DNA of 52,387 nucleotides from Reyranella sp. (GTDB taxonomy: Bacteria > Pseudomonadota > Alphaproteobacteria > Reyranellales > Reyranellaceae): the NCBI GenBank assembly GCA_021732285.1, contig JAKFVH010000232.1:1-52387 (forward strand). The letters are read 5' to 3'. Positions 46,109-52,387 of this stretch are shown here, in pieces. The notes beneath the pieces were generated by a model. The model was not told where the DNA came from, made no database searches, and was given only the letters and a program-made list of their open reading frames with translations. Within the stretch, counting starts at the first letter, position 1. Every line of letters starts with the position of its first letter. The position numbers were made by a program, and so were the translations under genes.

Positions 46109-46594
46109 ATGAACGGCCCTGTCAGCGAAGCCGAAGCGCGCGCCATCATCGCGAAATGGGGCGAGCTGCACGATCTGCAGGCGGGCCTTTCCGCCTTCAT
46201 ACCCTTCATCGCTAAAACCGGCTTCTACATGGAGTTCTCCGGCAAGCGCTGGGAGGGCTACGAGGGCTTCGAGCGCCATCAGATCGAGAAGCGCCGCTTC
46301 TTCGACGAGCTGCACGAGACTGTCGAGGTGCGCCTGACGCCCGGCGCGCCAGCCACCCATGCCTGGACGCTGTCGCACTGGAACGCGAGCTACCGGCCCG
46401 ACGGCAGCCCGCGCAGCCATCAGATCCGGACGGTGATCGAGCACGACTGGGAGTTCCGCCGTGATCCCGCGACGGGGCAGGCCTTCATGCAGGGCCACAA
46501 GGTGACGCGGTTCGAGTATCTGCCGGGTTTCGCTCCGCACGACGTCGCGGAATACGATCCGCACCTCGATCCCAGCCACGGTCGCGGGCGCTAG
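46109..46594 (+). CDS. Small NTF2/SnoaL-like hypothetical protein
   Basis: A 161-residue protein with a helix near the N-terminus (EAEARAIIAKWGELHDLQAGL), then FIAKTGFYMEFSGKRWEGYE and EGYEGFERHQIEKRRFFDEL. The rest is strand-rich with THAWTLSHWNASYRP and VIEHDWEFRRDPATGQ. This is the general shape of NTF2-like cone folds (SnoaL-like), used for small hydrophobic substrates, but no catalytic residue is obvious. Start at 46109 follows TGGAG; the upstream in-frame ATG has no ribosome site. It diverges from the selenoprotein candidate and is followed 60 bp later by the MFS gene. Confidence 0.6.
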   Translation: MNGPVSEAEARAIIAKWGELHDLQAGLSAFIPFIAKTGFYMEFSGKRWEGYEGFERHQIEKRRFFDELHETVEVRLTPGAPATHAWTLSHWNASYRPDGSPRSHQIRTVIEHDWEFRRDPATGQAFMQGHKVTRFEYLPGFAPHDVAEYDPHLDPSHGRGR

Positions 46595-46654
46595 GGAGAT
46601 TGGTCGAAAGGCACTACCATCGGCTCAACGACAAGACGCAGGACGGAGACGGGC

Positions 46655-47890
46655 ATGACACGGGCAAGCTCCCCGGCCTACGGCTGGGTGATCGTCGCTG
46701 CCGGCGCGCTGATGACCTGCGTCAGCATGGGCGCGATGTTCTCGCTGGCGGTCTTCCTGCAGCCGATCTCGGTCGACACGGGCTGGACGCGCACCGGCAT
46801 CTCGACCGCCATGACCCTCAATTTCCTGGTGATGGGCTTCGCGGCCTTCGCCTGGGGTGCCATGAGCGACCGCTTCGGGCCGCAGGTCGTCGTGCTGTCG
46901 GGCAGTGTGCTCTTGGGGCTGGGCATGGTGCTGGCGAGCCGCGCGACCAGCCTGGCCGAGTTCCAGCTGGCGTTCGGCATCCTGGTCGGTGCGGCAACCG
47001 GCGCCTTCTACGCGCCGATGATGGCGCTGGCATCGGGCTGGATCGAGAAGAACCGCAGCCTCGCGGTCGCCCTGGTCTCGGCCGGCGCCGGCACGGCGCC
47101 ACTCACGGTGGCGCCGTTCGCGCGCTGGCTCATAGACAACTACGACTGGCGGCCGGCGATGCTGGTGATCGGCATCGCCGCCTGGATCCTGCTGATCCCC
47201 GCCTCGCTCCTGGTGCGCCGCCCGCCGGTGGTTCTGGTGACGAACCCGCCCGCGCCCGGCATCGCAACGCCGGTCGCGGCGGTCGTGGAAACACGCATGA
47301 GCGCGCCTGAGGCGCTGCGCACGCCGCAGTTCGCGGTGCTGGCGTTGGCGCACTTCGCCTGCTGCGCGGCGCACTCCGGCCCGATCTTCCATATGGTGAC
47401 CTACGCCATCGGCTGCGGCATCCCGGCGATGGTGGCGGTGAGCGTCTACAGCCTGGCTGGCCTCTCGGGCCTGGGCGGGCGCGTGCTGCTGGGCGTGCTG
47501 GCCGATCGGCTGGGCGCCAAGCCGGTGCTGGTCGGCGGGCTGATGGTGCAGGCGCTGGGCGCCGGCGCCTACCTCTTCGCCAGCCAGCTGGGCGAGCTCT
47601 ACGCGCTCTCGATCGTGTTCGGCATCGCCTATGGAGGCGTGATGCCGCTCTACGCCATCCTGGCGCGCGAATATTTCGGCCCGCACATCATGGGCACGGT
47701 GTTCGGCGCGATCTCGGCCATGGCGAGCCTCGGCATGGCCTTCGGCCCGTGGGCCGGCGGCTGGGTGTTCGACACCTACGCGAGCTACTCGTGGCTTTAT
47801 ATCGGCTCGTTCTCCGTCGGGCTCGCTGCGGTCGCGGTAGCGCTGACCTTCAAGCCGCGGCCGGCGGTCGCCCAGCTGCGAACCGCATAA
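46655..47890 (+). CDS. MFS transporter (OFA/MCT-like)
   Basis: A 411-residue transporter with 12 predicted helices. It begins SSPAYGWVIVAAGALMTCVS, carries the loop between helices 2 and 3 as WGAMSDRFGPQVVVLSG, and in the second half has RVLLGVLADRLGAKPVLVG, the repeat of that loop. The family layout is that of OFA/monocarboxylate-type transporters. Substrate unknown; neighbouring small NTF2-like protein gives no strong hint. The start at 46655 is preceded by a purine-rich stretch (GGACGGAGACGGGC). Confidence 0.88.
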   Translation: MTRASSPAYGWVIVAAGALMTCVSMGAMFSLAVFLQPISVDTGWTRTGISTAMTLNFLVMGFAAFAWGAMSDRFGPQVVVLSGSVLLGLGMVLASRATSLAEFQLAFGILVGAATGAFYAPMMALASGWIEKNRSLAVALVSAGAGTAPLTVAPFARWLIDNYDWRPAMLVIGIAAWILLIPASLLVRRPPVVLVTNPPAPGIATPVAAVVETRMSAPEALRTPQFAVLALAHFACCAAHSGPIFHMVTYAIGCGIPAMVAVSVYSLAGLSGLGGRVLLGVLADRLGAKPVLVGGLMVQALGAGAYLFASQLGELYALSIVFGIAYGGVMPLYAILAREYFGPHIMGTVFGAISAMASLGMAFGPWAGGWVFDTYASYSWLYIGSFSVGLAAVAVALTFKPRPAVAQLRTA

Positions 47891-47928
47891 GCTCACGCAG
47901 AGCGCGCCACTCCGCGGCGTTCATGGTC

Positions 47929-47984
47929 TTCCGGACCGCGAGCCTCCGGCTCGCTCATGAGCGCGCTGGAAGCGCGCGGTCCAC
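47929..47984. repeat. CGGACCGCG/TCATGA palindromic repeat, copy 4 (diverged)
   Basis: TTCCGGACCGCGAGCCTCCG and GCTCGCTCATGA on the left match the family, but the right half (GCGCGCTGGAAGCGCGCGGTCC) pairs only partly with it. The two halves appear derived from different copies. The stretch before it (GCGCGCCACTCC at about 47903) resembles the outer arm of the 7953-8112 element. It lies between the MFS gene and serA, both ending toward it. Confidence 0.7.
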
Positions 47985-48006
47985 AAGAGCATGAGAAGAC
48001 AAAGAC

Positions 48007-49590
48007 TCAGAAGCTCAGCAGCTTCGCCTGCACCACGCCTTCGAGGGCAGCGATCTTGCCCAGCAGCTCGGGCGAGATCGGCTGGTCGACCTGGACCAGG
48101 GCGATTGCCGAGCCGCCGGGCGCGTCGCGGCCGAGATGGAAGGTTGCGATGTTGACCTTGCTCTCGCCTAAAAGCGTGCCGAGGCGGCCGATGAAGCCCG
48201 GCTTGTCGTCGTTGGTGATGTAGAGCATGTGCGGGGCGAATTCTGCCTCGATCTCGATGCCCTTGATGTCGACGATGCGCGGATGCTTGCCGCCGAACAG
48301 CGTGCCGGTCACCGAGCGCGTGTACTTCTCGGCGGTGACGGTGAGCCGGATCATCGAATGGTAGTCGCTGGCGCGCTCGTGCTTGACCTCGGCCATCTCG
48401 ATGCCGCGCTCGCGGGCGATCACCGGGGCGTTCACCATGTTGACCGAGGTGAGCTGCGGGCGCAGCACGCCCATCAGCGCCACCTGGGAAAGCGGCTTGA
48501 CGTTGAGCGCGGCGACGTCGCCCTCGAACTCGATCGACACGGCCTTGATGTCGGTGTCGGTGAGCTGGCCTGCGAACGAGCCCAGCTTCTCGGCGAGGTC
48601 GAGATAGGGCGCGAGCCTGGGCGCCTCCTCGGCGGTCACGTTGGGCATGTTGAGCGAGTTCACGACGGCGCCGGTCAGCAGGTAGTCCGCCATCTGCTCG
48701 GCGACCTGCAGGGCCACGTTCTCCTGCGCCTCGAGCGTCGAGGCGCCGAGGTGCGGCGTGCTGACGAGGTTGGGCGCGCCGAACAGGACGTTGGCCTTGG
48801 CCGGCTCCTCGGTGAAGACGTCGAAGCCCGCGCCGGCAATGTGGCCCGACACCAGGAGGTCGCGCACCGCCAGCTCGTCTACCAGGCCGCCGCGCGCGCA
48901 GTTGATGATGCGCACGCCCTTCTTGGTCTTCATCAGGTTGGCGCGGCTCAGGATGTTCTTGGTCTGCTCGGTGAGCGGCGTGTGCACGGTGATGAAGTCG
49001 GCGCGCGCCAGAACCTCGTCGAGCGTTGCCTTCTCCACGCCGAGCTCCTTGGCCCGCTGGTCGGACAGGAACGGATCGTAGGCGATGACGCGCATTTTTA
49101 GACCAATGGCGCGCTCGGCGACGATCGAGCCGATGTTGCCGCAGCCGATCAGGCCCAGCGTCTTGAAGCTGAGCTCGGTGCCCATGAAGCGGTTCTTCTC
49201 CCACTTGCCGGCCTGGGTCGAGGCGTTGGCGTCGGGGATCTGGCGGGCCACCGCGAACATCAGCGCGATGGCGTGCTCGGCCGTGGTGATGGCGTTGCCG
49301 TAGGGCGTGTTCATGACCACGACGCCATGCGAGGTGGCCGACTTGATGTCGACATTGTCGACGCCGATGCCGGCGCGGCCCACGACCTTGAGCTTCTTGG
49401 CCTCGGCCAACACTTCGGCGGTGACCTTGGTGGCCGAGCGGATGGCCAGGCCCTCGTAGTTGCCGACGATGGCCCGCAACTCGGCGGGTTTCAGGCCGGG
49501 CTTGAAGTCGACGTCGCAACCGCGCTCGGCGAAGATTTCTACCGCGCGGGGGGAAAGCTCATCGGAGATGAGCACCTTGGGCTTTGCCAT
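48007..49590 (-). CDS. serA: D-3-phosphoglycerate dehydrogenase
   Basis: A 527-residue SerA of the long type. The N-terminal substrate-binding part starts KPKVLISDELSPRAVEIFAE, the NAD domain has the Rossmann motif GLIGCGNIGSIVAERAIGLK, and TPLTEQTKNILSRANLMKTK and NCARGGLVDELAVRDLL follow. The C-terminal part holds the allosteric ASB and ACT domains (last 80 residues from about NDDKPGFIGRLGTLLGE). It oxidises 3-phosphoglycerate, the first committed step to serine. GGAG stands eight bases before the ATG. It is downstream of serC on the same strand, separated by a repeat. Confidence 0.96.
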   Translation of the reverse strand: MAKPKVLISDELSPRAVEIFAERGCDVDFKPGLKPAELRAIVGNYEGLAIRSATKVTAEVLAEAKKLKVVGRAGIGVDNVDIKSATSHGVVVMNTPYGNAITTAEHAIALMFAVARQIPDANASTQAGKWEKNRFMGTELSFKTLGLIGCGNIGSIVAERAIGLKMRVIAYDPFLSDQRAKELGVEKATLDEVLARADFITVHTPLTEQTKNILSRANLMKTKKGVRIINCARGGLVDELAVRDLLVSGHIAGAGFDVFTEEPAKANVLFGAPNLVSTPHLGASTLEAQENVALQVAEQMADYLLTGAVVNSLNMPNVTAEEAPRLAPYLDLAEKLGSFAGQLTDTDIKAVSIEFEGDVAALNVKPLSQVALMGVLRPQLTSVNMVNAPVIARERGIEMAEVKHERASDYHSMIRLTVTAEKYTRSVTGTLFGGKHPRIVDIKGIEIEAEFAPHMLYITNDDKPGFIGRLGTLLGESKVNIATFHLGRDAPGGSAIALVQVDQPISPELLGKIAALEGVVQAKLLSF

Positions 49591-49612
49591 TCACATCACT
49601 CCATCAAGTCAT

Positions 49613-49750
49613 CTTCCTCCCCAGCTTCGCTGGGGAGGTGTCGGCGTCTTACGCCGACGGAGGGGTCATGAGTTCCATCGTGGTGCTCATGACCCCTCCG
49701 CCCGCTTCGCGGGCACCTCCCCTTCGCGGACTCCGCGAAGGGGAGGAAGG
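49613..49750. repeat. Multi-hairpin CCTCCCC repeat between serC and serA
   Basis: An outer pair CTTCCTCCCC/GGGGAGGAAG encloses a chain of smaller palindromes: CCTCCCCAGC-TTC-GCTGGGGAGG (49616-49638), GTCGGCGT-CTT-ACGCCGAC, GGAGGGGTCATGAG with CTCATGACCCCTCC, GCCCGC-TTC-GCGGGC and CCCCTTCGCGGA-CTCCGCGAAGGGG. It ends directly at the serC stop. The serC-serA message would carry this as a highly structured spacer. It has no coding capacity that I can support. Confidence 0.85.
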
Positions 49751-50917
49751 TCATGCTGCAACCTTGCCAAACTCGCGCTCGATCTCGCCGTAGGCCCAGT
49801 CGAGCCACGGCAGTAGCGCTTCGAGATCGCTTTTCTCCACGGTAGCGCCACACCAGATGCGCAGGCCCGGCGGGGCGTCGCGGTAGGAGCCCACGTCGTA
49901 GCCCGCCTTCTCGGTCTCGAGTAGGTCGACCATCTTCTTGGCTGCCGCCGCCTGCTTGTCGGCCGCGAGCGTCGTGAACCACGGCGCGGTGATGTTGAGG
50001 CACACCGAGGTGTTGGAACGGGTCGCCTTGTCGGCCGCGAGGAAGGAGATCCACTGGCGCTCGGCCACGAACTTTTCCAGCACGCCGAGATTGGCCTCCG
50101 AACGCGCCATCAGGGCCTTCAGGCCGCCGATGCCCTCGCCCCAGCGCAGGCCGTCGATCGCATCCTCGACGCAGAGCAGCGAGGGCGTGTTGATGGTGTC
50201 GCCCTTGAAGATCGCTTCGGAGAACTTGCCGCCCGCGGTCAGGCGGAAGAGCTTCGGCAACGGCCACGGCGGCGAATAGCTTTCCAGGCGCTGGACAGCG
50301 CGCGGCGACAGGACCAGCACGCCATGCGCGCCCTCCCCGCCCATCACCTTCTGCCAGGACCAGGTTATGACATCGAGCTTGGGCCACGGCAGGTCCATGG
50401 CGAACACGGCCGAGGTGGCGTCGCAGATGGCGAGACCCTCGCGGTCGGCGGCGATCCAGTCGCCGTTCGGCACTTTCACGCCCGAGGTCGTGCCGTTCCA
50501 GGTGAAGACGACGTCATGCGTCCAGTCGACCGCCTTGAGGTCGGCGATCTGGCCGTAGGGCGCCTTCAGGACGCGCGCATCCTTGAGCTTGAGCTGCTTC
50601 ACCACATCGGTGACCCAGCCTTCGCCAAAGCTTTCCCAGGTCAGCATGTCGACCGGCCGGGCGCCCAAGAGCGACCACAGCGCCATCTCGACGGCGCCGG
50701 TGTCCGACGCAGGGACAATGCCGACGCGATAATCGGCCGGAATGCCCAGCAGAGCGCGCGTGCGGTCGACCGCCTCGACGATCTTCTTCTTGGCCGTCTT
50801 GGATCGGTGGGACCGCCCAGTGGCGGCATCTTTGAGGACTTCAGGCGTCCATCCCGGACGCTTGGCGCAGGGTCCGGACGAAAAGTCGGGACGCGCCGGA
50901 CGCATGTTCGGCTTCAT
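49751..50917 (-). CDS. serC: Phosphoserine aminotransferase (alphaproteobacterial type)
   Basis: A 388-residue PLP-dependent aminotransferase converting 3-phosphohydroxypyruvate to phosphoserine. It begins [21 protein letters not shown], has [14 protein letters not shown], the region [19 protein letters not shown], the [15 protein letters not shown] aspartate that contacts the cofactor, and the Schiff-base lysine in [14 protein letters not shown]. These motifs mark the alphaproteobacterial SerC branch. Start at 50917 is chosen because GGGAGAGG stands right before it. With serA it forms the first two steps of serine synthesis. Confidence 0.95.
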   Translation of the reverse strand: MKPNMRPARPDFSSGPCAKRPGWTPEVLKDAATGRSHRSKTAKKKIVEAVDRTRALLGIPADYRVGIVPASDTGAVEMALWSLLGARPVDMLTWESFGEGWVTDVVKQLKLKDARVLKAPYGQIADLKAVDWTHDVVFTWNGTTSGVKVPNGDWIAADREGLAICDATSAVFAMDLPWPKLDVITWSWQKVMGGEGAHGVLVLSPRAVQRLESYSPPWPLPKLFRLTAGGKFSEAIFKGDTINTPSLLCVEDAIDGLRWGEGIGGLKALMARSEANLGVLEKFVAERQWISFLAADKATRSNTSVCLNITAPWFTTLAADKQAAAAKKMVDLLETEKAGYDVGSYRDAPPGLRIWCGATVEKSDLEALLPWLDWAYGEIEREFGKVAA

Positions 50918-50968
50918 CAAACCTCTCCCTTACAGAAGAGCTGCACTCCGGTGGGGGAGCGTGGCCCG
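50918..50968 (-). promoter_or_regulatory. serC 5' leader with two hairpins
   Basis: The short leader between the putative start of transcription and the ATG can fold into CGCUCC-CCCACC-GGAGUG and a second stem pairing CUCUU with AGGGAG, the latter covering part of the GGGAGAGG ribosome site. Alphaproteobacteria are known to have a structured serC leader motif; whether this is the same motif cannot be decided by eye. Confidence 0.4.
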
Positions 50969-50973
50969 CGGCG

Positions 50974-51002
50974 CTTATAGCCAGCGCACGGCAGCGAAGC
51001 AA
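50974..51002 (-). promoter_or_regulatory. Putative sigma-70-type promoter of serC
   Basis: On the leftward strand TTGCTT is followed after exactly 17 bases by TATAAG, about 57 bp upstream of the serC ATG. Both hexamers are close to the vegetative consensus and the spacing is optimal. No other promoter-like pair was seen in the 116-bp gap between serC and the upstream gene. Confidence 0.5.
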
Positions 51003-51033
51003 CTGCCCGAACCCCGGCAAGACGTCGCGGTTG

Positions 51034-51510
51034 CTAGAGGGGGTCGCATGTCATCGACGCTTCGAACGGCCCCTCCTTGGTGAAGGCCTTCGCGCACCGA
51101 TCCATTGGTCTGGACGAGTTCGGGTCGGCCGCACAGAAAGCCGCCACCATCTTGTCCTTCACGTCGGCCACGCACCAGTAGTCGGCCCGCTTGCCATCGA
51201 GCGGACCGCACGTCCGATAGCAGGATTGAAACTCCGTCAGGCACGCGGCTTGCTCCCTGTTGCGCGTCAACACGCAAGGAGTGAGTTCACCCCGGAGGCA
51301 GCTGAATTTTTCCGCCGGCGGGACGGCGTTGCATTTCGTATTTCCAGCCTTCATGCAGGCGTCATAGGTGACGTAGAGCGTCTCGACACAGGAGCTGCCC
51401 TTGCCCTCGCATTGCGTCTTGACGCATTCGACGCCGCCAGCGCCGCGAGCAGTGCCCGTTGGTGAGGAGGCTGCCACCAGAATAGCGGCAATGAATGCGA
51501 ACCAACGCAT
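51034..51510 (-). CDS. Cysteine-rich exported hypothetical protein
   Basis: A 158-residue protein with a signal sequence (RWFAFIAAILVAASSP) and 14 cysteines in the mature part, spaced like disulfide-bonded pairs (VECVKTQCEGKGSSC, DACMKAGNTKC, CLTEFQSCYRTCG). An even count in an exported protein argues for seven disulfides. No family recognised. The start at 51510 is preferred over a methionine 11 codons upstream because GGAGG lies ahead and the signal sequence then begins immediately. Confidence 0.6.
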   Translation of the reverse strand: MRWFAFIAAILVAASSPTGTARGAGGVECVKTQCEGKGSSCVETLYVTYDACMKAGNTKCNAVPPAEKFSCLRGELTPCVLTRNREQAACLTEFQSCYRTCGPLDGKRADYWCVADVKDKMVAAFCAADPNSSRPMDRCAKAFTKEGPFEASMTCDPL

Positions 51511-51628
51511 AGCGACAAGCCTCCATGCGAGATCGGCCTGCAAGCGGGGCCAGACGTCAGAGTAAATGAAGCCAAGCCCGTCACAAGAGCGGCAAGCAGT
51601 CCAGGATAGGGCGCCGGTTCAGGTCGGA

Positions 51629-52330
51629 CTATCGCGCCTGATCGCCCAGCTCTCGGGGGGTGCAGGGCTGCTGAGCGAACAGCAAAGCAACCCGCGCGCG
51701 ATCGCCATTCGACAGGCGCCGGCTTCTCTGCACGTAGCTCCAGACATCCCGATTGCCGGTGTCCATCGCGCAGGCGTCCGACCCGGCCTCGATGAGTGCC
51801 CGGATCACCTGTTCGGACGCGTTTTCGGCCGCATACATCAAGGCGGTTCGGCTATCGAATTGGATGAGCGTTTCGGCTGCGTTCTGCGCGTTCGTCCGTT
51901 TCGTGACATCTGCCCCGCGGTCGAGAAGAAGCGTCACGGTGTCGGCAAGGTCGTAGTGCGCGGCGTACATGAGAGCGGTCTTCCCGAATTCGTTTCCTTC
52001 ATTGATATCGGCGCCGCCGTCGAGGAGCGCCCGAACTTCGTCCGGATGCTCCAGGGCGAAGAAGAGCATTGGCTCCAGACCCAAGGTCCCGAACTTCGTT
52101 TCACCTCCGAGAGTCGTGCCGGCCTTGATGAACGCTTCAACTGCGGTCGGCGAAATGCCGATCAGCAACGCCGAACGAAAAACCTTTCGGTCAGGAGCGT
52201 CGGTCGATCGCCCTTTGACAAAGTCGTCGACTTGACGTCGCACCGCGTCGGCTTCTTTCTGGCTCTTTTGAATTTTGAGTGGGTTATGCCGGCTGTGGGT
52301 TGAGTCTTGAGAAGTCGAGCTTTCCGGCAA
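51629..52330 (-). CDS. Ankyrin-repeat protein, N-terminus possibly replaced by an insertion
   Basis: A 233-residue reading frame with several ankyrin repeats: LALEHPDEVRALLDGGADIN-type units (FALEHPDEVRALLDGGADIN, TALMYAAHYDLADTVTLLLD, TALMYAAENASEQVIRALIE). These mediate protein contacts. The first about 20 residues (MPESSTSQDSTHSRHNPLKI) are encoded by the stretch that also codes for the end of a transposase in another frame, so the original N-terminus was probably lost when the element inserted. A start nearer to the repeats, such as a GTG about 28 codons in, is possible. No signal peptide is visible. Confidence 0.6.
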   Translation of the reverse strand: MPESSTSQDSTHSRHNPLKIQKSQKEADAVRRQVDDFVKGRSTDAPDRKVFRSALLIGISPTAVEAFIKAGTTLGGETKFGTLGLEPMLFFALEHPDEVRALLDGGADINEGNEFGKTALMYAAHYDLADTVTLLLDRGADVTKRTNAQNAAETLIQFDSRTALMYAAENASEQVIRALIEAGSDACAMDTGNRDVWSYVQRSRRLSNGDRARVALLFAQQPCTPRELGDQAR

Positions 52331-52387
52331 TGAGGAAGAGCACGGTGCGCATGGTGGTGAATCGTGTATAGCCGCGAGCCTTACGTT
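52284..52387 (-). CDS. Transposase C-terminal fragment (runs off window)
   Basis: In the leftward frame ending at TAA 52284-52286, 33 codons encode ARGYTRFTTMRTVLFLIAGK followed by LDFSRLNPQPA. The aliphatic helix with LIAGKLDF close to the C-terminus is reminiscent of IS1380-type transposases, but the family cannot be fixed from so little. It marks the 3' end of an element whose rest lies to the right of the window; the element end would fall within about 20 bp of 52284. Confidence 0.4.
   Translation of the reverse strand, partial: RKARGYTRFTTMRTVLFLIAGKLDFSRLNPQPA

Overview
The window looks like chromosomal DNA of a high-GC alphaproteobacterium. The evidence is the recA-alaS neighbourhood with a hybrid PAS histidine kinase nearby, the alphaproteobacterial type of SerC, a GTTC-N7-GTTC LexA-type box ahead of recA, a fused indolepyruvate ferredoxin oxidoreductase, branched-chain amino acid (liv) and Bug-type solute receptors, and abundant palindromic intergenic repeats. 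The metabolic style resembles soil or freshwater Rhodospirillales/Hyphomicrobiales (Reyranella-like), but the species cannot be fixed from sequence reading alone.

Layout. 1-800: the 5' tip of an IS630-like transposase and a DUF4329-like protein. 770-4746: a translationally coupled operon ABC1 kinase > DUF302 > epimerase, a LON-substrate-domain protein and a small Imm32-like protein. 4756-11897: a leftward liv cluster (livG, livF, livK, livH, livM) running into a GAF-domain protein and an M3 oligopeptidase, interrupted by palindromic repeats. 12039-19486: a sugar-nucleotide epimerase, the large iorAB fusion, a decayed histidine phosphatase, an acyl-CoA-dehydrogenase-like flavoprotein and an IalB-like secreted protein. 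19487-24008: an AT-rich island, small lipoproteins (one broken by an amber codon), a DUF2252 protein and a membrane protein. 24005-28923: alaS, a YkgJ-type cysteine-cluster gene, and recA with an upstream LexA-type box.

28964-30874 is a complete IS1595-family element (26-bp inverted ends, exact 8-bp target duplication TATCAATC) carrying two passenger genes besides its transposase. It sits exactly at the stop codon of an OmpR-type response regulator, which diverges from a 1248-residue PAS/HisKA/REC/Hpt hybrid kinase. A repeated TTTGTNTCG-type motif lies in their shared promoter region and again ahead of a small membrane protein gene, suggesting a regulon. 35910-41320 holds a CoA-transferase, a cupin, two unknown genes, a tricarballylate-dehydrogenase-like flavoprotein and a Bug receptor, probably for uptake and oxidation of an organic acid. 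41333-45416 is a three-gene envelope-glycan operon (methyltransferase > GT2-GtrA > polytopic membrane protein). 46109-47890 carries a small NTF2-like protein and an MFS transporter; 48007-50917 is serC-serA; the right edge has a cysteine-rich exported protein and an ankyrin protein abutting a transposase 3' end.

The most interesting signal is at 45462-46013. A carboxymuconolactone-decarboxylase/AhpD-like gene has an in-frame TGA exactly at the second cysteine of its CxxC redox motif. The reading frame is intact for 102 sense codons beyond it, and a bacterial-SECIS-like hairpin (7-bp stem, loop CGUGC) starts at the expected distance after the TGA. This is best read as an unannotated selenoprotein (C78-P-F-U81) rather than a broken gene. 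Two other small genes interrupted by TAG lack such support and are treated as decayed.
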